Origin: Burkholderiales bacterium
Lineage (GTDB): Bacteria > Pseudomonadota > Gammaproteobacteria > Burkholderiales > Usitatibacteraceae
Direction: 5' to 3'
Assembly (NCBI GenBank): GCA_025359985.1
Contig: JANYDB010000068.1
Coordinates: forward strand, 1 to 64,000
DNA: 64,000 nucleotides
A model generated the notes under the pieces. That model did not search any database and was not told the DNA's origin. It saw only the letters and a program-made list of their open reading frames with translations. Shown piece after piece: positions 56,652 through 63,376 of the stretch. Position numbers and translations under genes: made by a program. Each line of letters begins with the position of its first letter. Positions within the stretch are counted from its first letter, which is position 1.

Positions 56652-56983
56652 TCAATGACATATTCTTTTGACGCGTATTTTTGTCCAGAAATTGCATTTG
56701 CGATAAGACGACTTAAATCTAAATTTTTTTAATTTTAAAATACATTGACGAATCAATTGTCATGACGTGACTAGTTAACTGTTGTTAAATAATTAAGTTC
56801 TATGCGGGAATTAAGTTAAGCATTTAGTATTTGACGTTTAAGCGTTTAAGCGTTTAAGCGTTTAAGGGTTTAAGCGATTAAGAAAAATGCAGAAAAAATT
56901 ATATTTCTTGTTTTGCCACTCCGTCGCAATACAGAAAAATCAAATAAGTTACATTTTTATTTCGTAATAAAGAGGATTTTTTT
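56652..56983. other. AT-rich gap opening the islet
   Basis: Very AT-rich DNA without a gene. It contains the 8-bp tandem repeat at 56835-56882 and ends with AAGAGGA before the next start codon. Base composition differs sharply from the mutT-type gene just before it, marking the left edge of the islet. Confidence 0.55.
56835..56882. repeat. 8-bp tandem repeat, six units
   Basis: CGTTTAAG occurs four times exactly, followed by GGTTTAAG and CGATTAAG. It is a short slippage-prone array in the non-coding left edge of the islet. Confidence 0.85.
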
Positions 56984-57388
56984 ATGCACAATTTGATTCA
57001 TGTCCGAAGAATTAACCAAGCAATAGTTCTAAGCTTGATAATTACTGCAATTGCTCCCGCATTCGCAGATTCAGATCTCCCAACAGACACAATCTGGCTA
57101 TATAACTCTACTTCAGATAACCAATCTTTCAACTCCATATTAGGCGCGATGACCGAGCCTGATTTAAGTGGCCCCGCTCGGCCTAAAATTGATAGTGCCC
57201 TATTAGGGTGAGTTGGAGCCGAGTATCAAAAATGGGTTGATGCTGGCAGCACGGCTTATGACGATGCTTACAAAGTTATAGTCGTATGGTCGTGGGGCGG
57301 GATTGATTATCGCGACACTTACATTATTTCGGTTGATGACAATCGCAAAGTTAGCGTCGATTTTATTTTGCGTGGCGTACCGACATAA
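56984..57388 (+). pseudogene. Small secreted protein interrupted by an in-frame TGA
   Basis: The first 75 codons encode a signal peptide (IVLSLIITAIAPAFADS) and a short mature part ending KIDSALLG. A TGA follows at 57209-57211. The same frame then stays open for 58 more codons (VGAEYQKWVDAGSTAYDD ... VDFILRGVPT) to a TAA at 57386, with a sensible protein-like composition. Without the TGA this would be a 134-residue secreted protein. AAGAGGA precedes the ATG. No family was recognised. A nonsense mutation is the simplest reading; readthrough or a sequencing error is possible. Confidence 0.6.
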
Positions 57389-57440
57389 ATCAACCCTAAT
57401 TTTAATTTTATAGATTCTAAATTTCACGAAGGAGTGCAAT

Positions 57441-57800
57441 ATGAAAAGCAAATTGTTCTGCGCGGTGTCACTTGTATTTTTAATGACATTAAGCTCAGTA
57501 TCTGGCGCTGAAACCGAAGTTATTCCGCAAGCTCGTAAGTACACTGAGCAATACACACCTGCAGGCGAAAAATGTACTAAAGAGGCAGACGAAAAGGGCT
57601 TGATTTCGCACGAATGGCGAAAATTTATGGCGGTTTGCATGCGGCAGAACCGATCCGCTAGGCCTTATGAGAAAGAAGTGGAGTTTTGCTTTAAACAAAG
57701 AGACGGTATTTCTAGCACTGAAAAACACGAGGTTTTAAAAAAATGCTTGGCAAGTATTGATTACTCAAAAAAATTGCCTCAACAAAAAGCAGCAGAGTAG
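57441..57800 (+). CDS. Small secreted protein with a PsiF-like repeat
   Basis: A 119-residue protein with a signal peptide (MKSKLFCAVSLVFLMTLSSVSGA). The segment CTKEADEKGLISHEWRKFMAVC resembles the PsiF repeat (C-x-A-x-KGL-x-G-x-x-RK-FM-x-x-C). A second Cys pair lies in CFKQRDGISSTEKHEVLKKC. It would be periplasmic with disulfides; the function is unknown. AAGGAG seven bases before the ATG supports the start. It is the only apparently intact gene of the islet. The PsiF link is tentative. Confidence 0.65.
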   Translation: MKSKLFCAVSLVFLMTLSSVSGAETEVIPQARKYTEQYTPAGEKCTKEADEKGLISHEWRKFMAVCMRQNRSARPYEKEVEFCFKQRDGISSTEKHEVLKKCLASIDYSKKLPQQKAAE

Positions 57801-57842
57801 CTAAAAATTTTCAGTTTAAAGCGGGATTTTTTTAAGATAAAG

Positions 57843-58387
57843 TTGTTAACATCAATAGCGAGGGCCACTTTTTTTCTGCTAACTTTTGCAGGTTGTGCGA
57901 CGTCAAAGCTGCCTGACGAGCCCAATATAGTCATCTCAATCGCTGACCAGACGCTAATTCTGAAAATGGGAAAAGTAGTCCTAAAACGTACCCAATCTCC
58001 TCTGGAAAGGCCGGAGTGGGAGAAGAGTTGGATTCGGACAAAACTCCAAGAGGAATGCATTACGTTGCAGACATGGTTGGAAAAGATATTCCTTTAGGAA
58101 TGGTGCTTGTGGATCGCATACCAACAGGAGAGATTGTGCAGTCGCACATCCCTGGCAGATGGCCGGTTACTACTAGGGTGATTAGACTGGGCGGATTAGA
58201 GCAGACAAACATGAATACTTTTGAAAGAAATATTTATATTCACGGTACTCCGTTAGAACACTTGCTTGGTAAGCCTGCAAGCGGTGGTTGTATAAGGATG
58301 AAAGCAATCGATGTGATTGAGTTGTTTGACGCAATAAAAGTTGGAACAAAGATATATATATCTGAAACATCATTTGCACAACTTTAG
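57843..58387 (+). pseudogene. L,D-transpeptidase (YkuD) lipoprotein, frameshifted
   Basis: The first frame (from a TTG at 57843) gives a lipoprotein signal (FFLLTFAGCATS) and the start of a YkuD domain (IVISIADQTLILKMGKVVLK). It then turns to nonsense. From about 57987 a second frame continues the domain: YPISSGKAGVGEE, SDKTPRGMHY, the catalytic IHGTPLEHLLGKPASGGCIRM with its Cys, and a stop at 58387. One missing base (or two extra) near CTAAAACGTACCC explains it. YkuD enzymes make 3-3 crosslinks in peptidoglycan or attach lipoproteins. A sequencing error remains possible because the rest is intact. Confidence 0.75.
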
Positions 58388-58643
58388 GATTTGTTGGATT
58401 ACACCGCAGTCATTAAAGCGGCACAGATCATTAACCATCCTTGAAAATTCGAGTGGGTTAGCCTGAGTGACAACCGCGAAATGGATGATTTAATTCGTGC
58501 AACCTATTTGGCATTCGCACTGTACGTTGTATATGCCCAGATTATGCAAGAACTTTTACAGTAAATAGGTATATGGAGCCTAATTAGTAATAATTAGTAA
58601 TATTTTACCGGTCAAAAACACGTGTCAGGGGCTGGAATGTTTT
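58388..58643. other. Islet gap with no recognised gene
   Basis: Contains a 27-codon frame at 58481-58564 (MDDLIRATYLAFALYVVYA) that could be a tiny membrane peptide but has no ribosome binding site. The rest shows no features. The right edge meets the ThiE-like duplicate at 58644. Confidence 0.35.
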
Positions 58644-58844
58644 GCTGAATGGCAATGTGATTTTGCGGTGGTGGAATTAGCCGATACGTTCCCCTTCAAC
58701 TGGCCTGCATTTGCCGAAATAACCCAGGCCACACCATTGCCCTATTACGCATCACGCGTGCTCACGACCAATGATTTAGCCATCGCCATCGCCATTACCC
58801 ACTGCGCCCACTGCGCCCACGGGATCGTCATAGCGCAGCAATGA
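58644..58844 (+). pseudogene. Truncated, diverged copy of the 3' end of the MutT/ThiE gene
   Basis: This stretch matches the last 180 or so bases of the fusion gene (from about 56470 to its stop): CDFAVVELADT, NWPAF, QATPLP, YAS, LTTNDL and HGIV are shared in order. The frame is open to a TGA at 58842. It differs at many positions and has two in-frame micro-duplications (ATCGCC twice; CACTGCGCC twice). The N-terminal 250 residues are absent, and no start or ribosome binding site is present. It lies about 2 kb downstream of the parent, at the right edge of the AT-rich islet. Confidence 0.85.
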
Positions 58845-58904
58845 GTAAATCAGGTTCGGGATTGGCAAAACGCTACCTGACTTCGTACGGGTTGTATAAA
58901 TAAA

Positions 58905-58938
58905 ATCAGGTTGCTTCCTGTAAAAAAAGCAACCTGAT
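58905..58938 (-). terminator. Terminator of the HSP20 gene
   Basis: A perfect 12-bp stem (ATCAGGTTGCTT with AAGCAACCTGAT) lies 60 bp beyond the HSP20 stop. On the minus strand it is followed by TTTATTTAT, as expected for an intrinsic terminator of that gene. Confidence 0.7.
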
Positions 58939-58997
58939 CAATGCGCAAATAACTAGGTTAACGCGCTCATTAGCGCCTGACTTTTAAATGCGTGACT

Positions 58998-59459
58998 TTA
59001 GGCTGCATGACGATCCAGAAACTGCACATTGTCGCTGCCGTTAATCGAAATTTTGCGGGGCTTTAATGTCTCCGGAATTTCGCGTACGAGTTCGATATTC
59101 AACAAGCCATTATCGAGTGATGCGCTCACGACTTTGACGTGGTCGGCGAGCTGGAAGCGATGTTCAAAACTGCGCGCTGCGATGCCGCGATGCAGGTAGG
59201 TCTTTGCATCCGCCTCTTTTTCTTTACGGCCAATAATTTTCAGGGTGTCGCGTTCGGTTTCCAGATCAAGTTCGGAGCAGTCAAACCCGGCGACAGCCAT
59301 GGCGATGCGATAGCGATTTTCAGACACCAGCTCAATGTTATAAGGTGGATAGCTCGGCTGTGCATTGCCTTCGTTGACCTGGGCGGCATCAAATAATTGT
59401 GCCAGACGATCAAAGCCGATGGCAGAGCGATACAGAGGGGAAAAATCAAGAGTACGCAT
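58998..59459 (-). CDS. Small heat-shock protein, HSP20/IbpA type
   Basis: A 153-residue chaperone: N-terminal MRTLDFSPLYRSAIGFDRLAQLFD, an alpha-crystallin domain (PPYNIELVSENRYRIAMAVAGF ... HVKVVSASLDNGLLNIEL), and the C-terminal I-x-I motif (RKISIN) used for oligomer assembly. It holds unfolding proteins during heat stress. Regulation is visible: a sigma-32-like promoter, a ROSE-like RNA thermometer over its AGGA ribosome binding site and a terminator. It is a single-gene unit. Confidence 0.95.
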   Translation of the reverse strand: MRTLDFSPLYRSAIGFDRLAQLFDAAQVNEGNAQPSYPPYNIELVSENRYRIAMAVAGFDCSELDLETERDTLKIIGRKEKEADAKTYLHRGIAARSFEHRFQLADHVKVVSASLDNGLLNIELVREIPETLKPRKISINGSDNVQFLDRHAA

Positions 59460-59465
59460 AAAATA

Positions 59466-59484
59466 TCCTTTAAAAATAAGCGAT
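59466..59484 (-). promoter_or_regulatory. ROSE-like RNA thermometer hairpin in the HSP20 leader
   Basis: In the minus-strand leader TCGCT (59479-59483 region) can pair with the Shine-Dalgarno AGGA (59466-59469) leaving one G bulged, which is the U(U/C)GCU:AGGA arrangement of ROSE thermometers. The A/T-only loop between them would melt easily. The start codon follows six bases after AGGA. Confidence 0.6.
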
Positions 59485-59541
59485 AGGTTAATGAAAATGA
59501 ACTACAAATTAGTAAGCCTCAATTGAGCGCCTACATTAAAG

Positions 59542-59570
59542 AAATGGGAGCCAGTCACCATCATTTCAAG
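59542..59570 (-). promoter_or_regulatory. Sigma-32-type heat-shock promoter of the HSP20 gene
   Basis: On the minus strand CTTGAAA (59564-59570) and CCCATTT (59542-59548) are spaced by 15 bp, a near-perfect match to the RpoH consensus CTTGAAA-N(11-16)-CCCATnT. The predicted start is near 59535, giving a leader of about 75 bases that includes the thermometer. Confidence 0.8.
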
Positions 59571-59949
59571 AGCGTCCGTCTAATCTTTTTAGAAGCTTTT
59601 TTCCCTATTTTTTATGCGTTCCCAAAACTCTCCCGACGCACCCACTAACGCCCAAAAAATGAAACCGTTTCAGATGATGCGTTTTTGGCTTATTTAAGGT
59701 GCCAACTTTGGTTGCCGCTATCGTTTGTCGACAAACTGTCATTAAGTGCGCGTATATTGCGATGAGGTCAAAGTGTTGCGATAAAAATCGTGTCATTTTC
59801 ATGCGTGTCATGCGTTCCATAGGCGCTACAAGTGGCTAAAACGCCTTAAGCACTATTAGCACCAGCAGCACCCTTCAACGCACATCGATGCGCGTCTTCA
59901 ACGCGCATAAATAGGCGTCAATAAGTGTGAATCACCGAGGAGATGAAAA
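59571..59949. other. Intergenic region upstream of the large secreted protein
   Basis: About 380 bp with T-rich stretches (59587-59613) and no convincing gene. A minus-strand 71-codon frame has no features. The promoter for the plus-strand gene must lie here but was not located. GAGGAG at 59937-59942 is its ribosome binding site. Confidence 0.45.
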
Positions 59950-62808
59950 ATGCAATTTCGCTATTTGCGCGGGTTAGTGAAGTCGTTGGGTTTGTCGACT
60001 GTATTGGCAATGGCAGGTTTGAACAGTGTGTTTGCCGTAGACCCTGATCATCGCGAGTTTGAGGCTACGCTGCATGTGCCTTTCCGTGGGGAGGCAGTTT
60101 CATCTGCTCGTACGATAGGCTCGCCCGAGGCGCGGGTTTTCACGCTGAGTTTTGAATACCCGACAGTCGAGCGCGCGCAGGTGGTAGCGTGGCGGCTTGA
60201 GCTGGTGGATCGCGACGGAAAAATTTTAAACCGCTGGCATGGTACTGAAAATCTTCTCGCCCATGCGGTGACGGTTCAGGTGCCGTGGTCGGGCTTGATT
60301 AACGGCGCGGCATTGCCGGCGGGGCAATATCGGGTGCGTATGCTAGCGAACGCTAACGACGCTACGGCTATTGCCAACAAGCTCGGGAATCAGCGCGCCA
60401 TTGAATTTTCAAGCCGACAAAATTCAGTCAATCGTGGCGCCATGGTTGATGATATTTTGAGCGATGCGGACAATACCGAAGTCGTTGATCAAACCTGGTC
60501 AATAAGGGTGGGAAATCCGGCGATGCCGACGATGCCAGAATTTGTGGCGCTACCGACCTCGCGTAATACTAGCGCGGAGATGAGCAATTTAGGTTCGGCG
60601 AATTCAAACAAGCGCGTAGAGAAGGCGCAGCTTCAATCGCAAGCCGCTACCAGTGCCTTGCCTTATACGGTCTATTACGGCAATTTGCATAGCCAAACAA
60701 ATCACAGCGACGGCGGCGGCAATGTCAGCAGCTGTACCGGCGCGCAGGCTCCGCAGGCAGGGCCGTTCGGGCCGAGCGATGCGTATCTGTTTGCATCAAA
60801 CCAGGGCCTCGATTTTTTGATGACATCTGAACATAATCATTTGTTTGATGGCTCAACCAGCACCAATGCGTCGGCCAATCCGGTCGCCGTCAAAGCGCTT
60901 TACCAGTCCGGCATTACCGCCATGAATAATTTTAATGGCGCGAACCCGAATTTTTTAGCCCTTTATGGCATGGAGTGGGGCGTTATTAGTAACGGCGGTC
61001 ATCTTAATATTTTTAATTCTGATGAATTGCTGGGTTGGGAATCAAATAGCAGCGGTCAATTGCTGGCTGATACGCTCACTCCAAAAGGTGATTACGCCGG
61101 GCTGTACACGCTGATGAATCAGCGCGGTTTGGTGGGCCAGTTTAATCACCCGGCCACAACAGCACAATTTAATGCCAATGGTGTTGATTTGGGTTATACC
61201 GCCGATGGCGATGCGGTCATGGCGTTATGCGAGGTGTTGAATACTTCTGCTTTTTCCAGCAACACCACCGAAACAGAAACCTCGCGCTCAACCTATGAAT
61301 CAGCGTGCCAGAAATTTCTTGAGGCGGGCTATCACGTTGCGTTCACCACCGATCAGGATAACCATTGCGCCAACTGGGGTGCGTCTTACACTAACCGTAC
61401 CGGCGTGTTGCTGGCGAACGGCACGACGCTGAATCGCACTAATTTTGTTAGCGCGTTAAAAGCACGCCGCGTATTTGCCAGCATGGACAAAAATTCGCAA
61501 TTGATATTGACCGCGAATGGCCGTCTGATGGGCGAGCGTTTTACCAATGCTGGCCCAGTCACACTGGTGACCAACTTTGCCAATTCAGCGGGCCGCACGG
61601 TCGCATCGGTACAAGTGCTCGAAGGTGTGCCGGGCCGCAATGGCACAGTGACCACTTTGTCTAATACGGCCACTACCACTATTACCCCCAGCATTGGCGA
61701 GCATTTTTATTACGCCAAAGTAACTCAGGACGACGGCAAAATTCTGTGGTCTGCACCCATCTGGGTAACGCAGTCGAACGGTACTGGCGACACTACGTCG
61801 CCCTCCGTATCCGCAAGTGAGGCAGGCTCCAGCGGCACCATTACCTTGTCCGCCAGCGCCAGCGATAATGTAGGCGTGACTAATGTGGAATTCTATGTGG
61901 ACGGCGCATTGAAAGGCAGCAAGGCTACGGCGCCTTATTCCATCACGCTGGATTCCACTACGTTGACAAACGGTGCACACAGTCTTATCGCCAAAGCTTT
62001 TGATGCAGCCAATAATTCTGCCAGTTCAGCAGCGGTCAGTTTTTCGGTGAGCAATGTGGTGAGTGACATTACACCGCCAACCGTATCGGCGAGTGAAGCC
62101 GGTAGCAGCGGCACCATTACCTTGTCCGCCAGCGCCAGCGATAATGTAGGCGTGACTAATGTGGAATTCTATGTGGACGGCGCATTGAAAGGCAGCAAGG
62201 CTACGGCGCCTTATTCGATCACGCTCGATTCAACGACCTTAACAAACGGCACACACAGCCTGATTGCCAAAGCTTTCGATGCGGCCAATAATTCAGCCAG
62301 TTCAGCGGCAGTTAGTTTTTCGGTAAGCAATATCATCGTGACCAGCAAAGAGTTAATGATCAACGGGGGTTTTGAATCTGGCATCACGGGTTGGACCGGC
62401 ACAACGGGCGATATTGGCAGCTTTAGCGGAGAAACTGCATTCCAGGGAACCCGGAATGCCTGGATGGGCGGCAACGGTTCTGCGATTACCGAAACACTGG
62501 CTCAAACGCTCACCATCCCCATAGCCAGCACCTCAGCCATCCTGAGTTTCTACCTTCACATTGACACTGCCGAAAGCGGCTCCACCGCCTACGACAAGCT
62601 GCAGGTGCAAGTCAGAAACACCAGCGGTACCGTGTTGAAAACCTTGGCCACTTACAGCAACGTCAATGCCGCCACAGGGTATCAGCAACGCACCTTTGAT
62701 CTCATTGCTTATAAAGGCCAGACCGTTCAGATTTATTTCACAGAGACCGAAGATGCGTCACTGCAGACTTCGTTTGTACTGGACAACGTGAGCCTGATCA
62801 GCAAGTAA
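59950..62808 (+). CDS. Secreted CehA/McbA-like (PHP-type) metallohydrolase with two Ig-like repeats
   Basis: A 952-residue exported protein. It has a signal peptide (SLGLSTVLAMAGLNSVFA) and an N-terminal beta domain. A PHP-like metal-binding domain follows: YGNLHSQTNHSDGG (H247, H252), TSEHNH, GMEWGVISNGGHLNIF, GQFNHP, FTTDQDNHC. This looks like the CehA/McbA/DUF3604 group of phosphoesterase/hydrolases. Two near-identical Ig-like repeats of 92 residues (about 617-795) and a C-terminal jelly-roll, CBM-like domain (ELMINGGFESGITGW ... SFVLDNVSLI) follow. It is probably a surface or extracellular hydrolase; the substrate is unknown. GAGGAG lies seven bases before the ATG. A strong terminator follows. 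Confidence 0.8.
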   Translation: MQFRYLRGLVKSLGLSTVLAMAGLNSVFAVDPDHREFEATLHVPFRGEAVSSARTIGSPEARVFTLSFEYPTVERAQVVAWRLELVDRDGKILNRWHGTENLLAHAVTVQVPWSGLINGAALPAGQYRVRMLANANDATAIANKLGNQRAIEFSSRQNSVNRGAMVDDILSDADNTEVVDQTWSIRVGNPAMPTMPEFVALPTSRNTSAEMSNLGSANSNKRVEKAQLQSQAATSALPYTVYYGNLHSQTNHSDGGGNVSSCTGAQAPQAGPFGPSDAYLFASNQGLDFLMTSEHNHLFDGSTSTNASANPVAVKALYQSGITAMNNFNGANPNFLALYGMEWGVISNGGHLNIFNSDELLGWESNSSGQLLADTLTPKGDYAGLYTLMNQRGLVGQFNHPATTAQFNANGVDLGYTADGDAVMALCEVLNTSAFSSNTTETETSRSTYESACQKFLEAGYHVAFTTDQDNHCANWGASYTNRTGVLLANGTTLNRTNFVSALKARRVFASMDKNSQLILTANGRLMGERFTNAGPVTLVTNFANSAGRTVASVQVLEGVPGRNGTVTTLSNTATTTITPSIGEHFYYAKVTQDDGKILWSAPIWVTQSNGTGDTTSPSVSASEAGSSGTITLSASASDNVGVTNVEFYVDGALKGSKATAPYSITLDSTTLTNGAHSLIAKAFDAANNSASSAAVSFSVSNVVSDITPPTVSASEAGSSGTITLSASASDNVGVTNVEFYVDGALKGSKATAPYSITLDSTTLTNGTHSLIAKAFDAANNSASSAAVSFSVSNIIVTSKELMINGGFESGITGWTGTTGDIGSFSGETAFQGTRNAWMGGNGSAITETLAQTLTIPIASTSAILSFYLHIDTAESGSTAYDKLQVQVRNTSGTVLKTLATYSNVNAATGYQQRTFDLIAYKGQTVQIYFTETEDASLQTSFVLDNVSLISK
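61831..61940 (+). repeat. 110-bp direct repeat, first copy
   Basis: Identical over 110 bp to 62107-62216. Together they are the first parts of the two Ig-like repeats (276-bp, 92-codon period). Beyond them the two Ig copies differ at many synonymous sites. Confidence 0.95.
62107..62216 (+). repeat. 110-bp direct repeat, second copy
   Basis: Exact copy of 61831-61940 in the second Ig-like domain. Confidence 0.95.
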
Positions 62809-62834
62809 TTAGCCAATGATGGTGCTCCACACTA

Positions 62835-62866
62835 AAATGCCCCGGATCATCCGGGGCATTTTTTTT
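62835..62866. terminator. Bidirectional terminator
   Basis: AAATGCCCCGG and CCGGGGCATTT form an 11-bp perfect stem with a five-base loop, followed by eight T on the plus strand and TTTTAG on the minus strand. It stands between the convergent CehA-like and copper-chaperone genes and can serve both. Confidence 0.92.
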
Positions 62867-62882
62867 GGATGAGTTTTTTTAA

Positions 62883-63359
62883 TTACTTTTGCTTATTTTT
62901 ATCCTGGCCAATCGCTTCAACTTTCATGCGGATCAATTTTTTGTCGGTGCCTTCAAAGGTGAGTGTCATGGGTACTCTGTCTCCGTTCTTGATAGGTTTC
63001 TTCACTTGCATTAGCATGACATGTAGACCACCCGGTTTAAGCTCAACCATTTTATGTGCCGGTACATCAACGCCATCAACCGCGTTCATTTCCATCACGT
63101 CACCGTTCATTTGCATATTGTGGATTTCAACCATGTTGGCTGCGGCGGTCTCGACTTTGATCAACTTGATGTTTTGGTTTGACTGGATTTGCATATAGGC
63201 TGCCGAAACGGCGCTACCGGGTATGCTTGTTTTGGCCCATACATGGGAAACAATAATGGGTGATGGTAGCGACGGTTTTTCAGCAAACGTGATGCTGGCG
63301 AAACCGCACAGCGCTACGCACGTAATCAGAGAGACCGTAATAGATTTTTTTTTCATCAT
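62883..63359 (-). CDS. PCu(A)C-type periplasmic copper chaperone
   Basis: A 158-residue exported protein (signal ITVSLITCVALCGFASITFA). The full copper-binding pattern H-x10-M-x21-H-x-M is present as H80, M91, H113 and M115. HVWAKTSIPGSAVSAAYMQI and PGGLHVMLM are typical family phrases. It delivers Cu(I) to the CuA or CuB site of cytochrome c oxidase. No SCO or oxidase gene is nearby in the window. A Met/Lys-rich C-terminal tail follows. Confidence 0.93.
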   Translation of the reverse strand: MMKKKSITVSLITCVALCGFASITFAEKPSLPSPIIVSHVWAKTSIPGSAVSAAYMQIQSNQNIKLIKVETAAANMVEIHNMQMNGDVMEMNAVDGVDVPAHKMVELKPGGLHVMLMQVKKPIKNGDRVPMTLTFEGTDKKLIRMKVEAIGQDKNKQK

Positions 63360-63376
63360 AAAGCTAAGCCCATTTT

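Noticed and set aside
57209-57211. TGA as selenocysteine codon
   Set aside because: No SECIS-like hairpin was seen immediately downstream, the protein is not a known selenoprotein, and neighbouring genes are also damaged, so a nonsense mutation is simpler.
59605-59820. 71-codon minus-strand frame upstream of the HSP20 promoter
   Set aside because: No recognisable product; it lies in a region better explained as promoter and spacer DNA.
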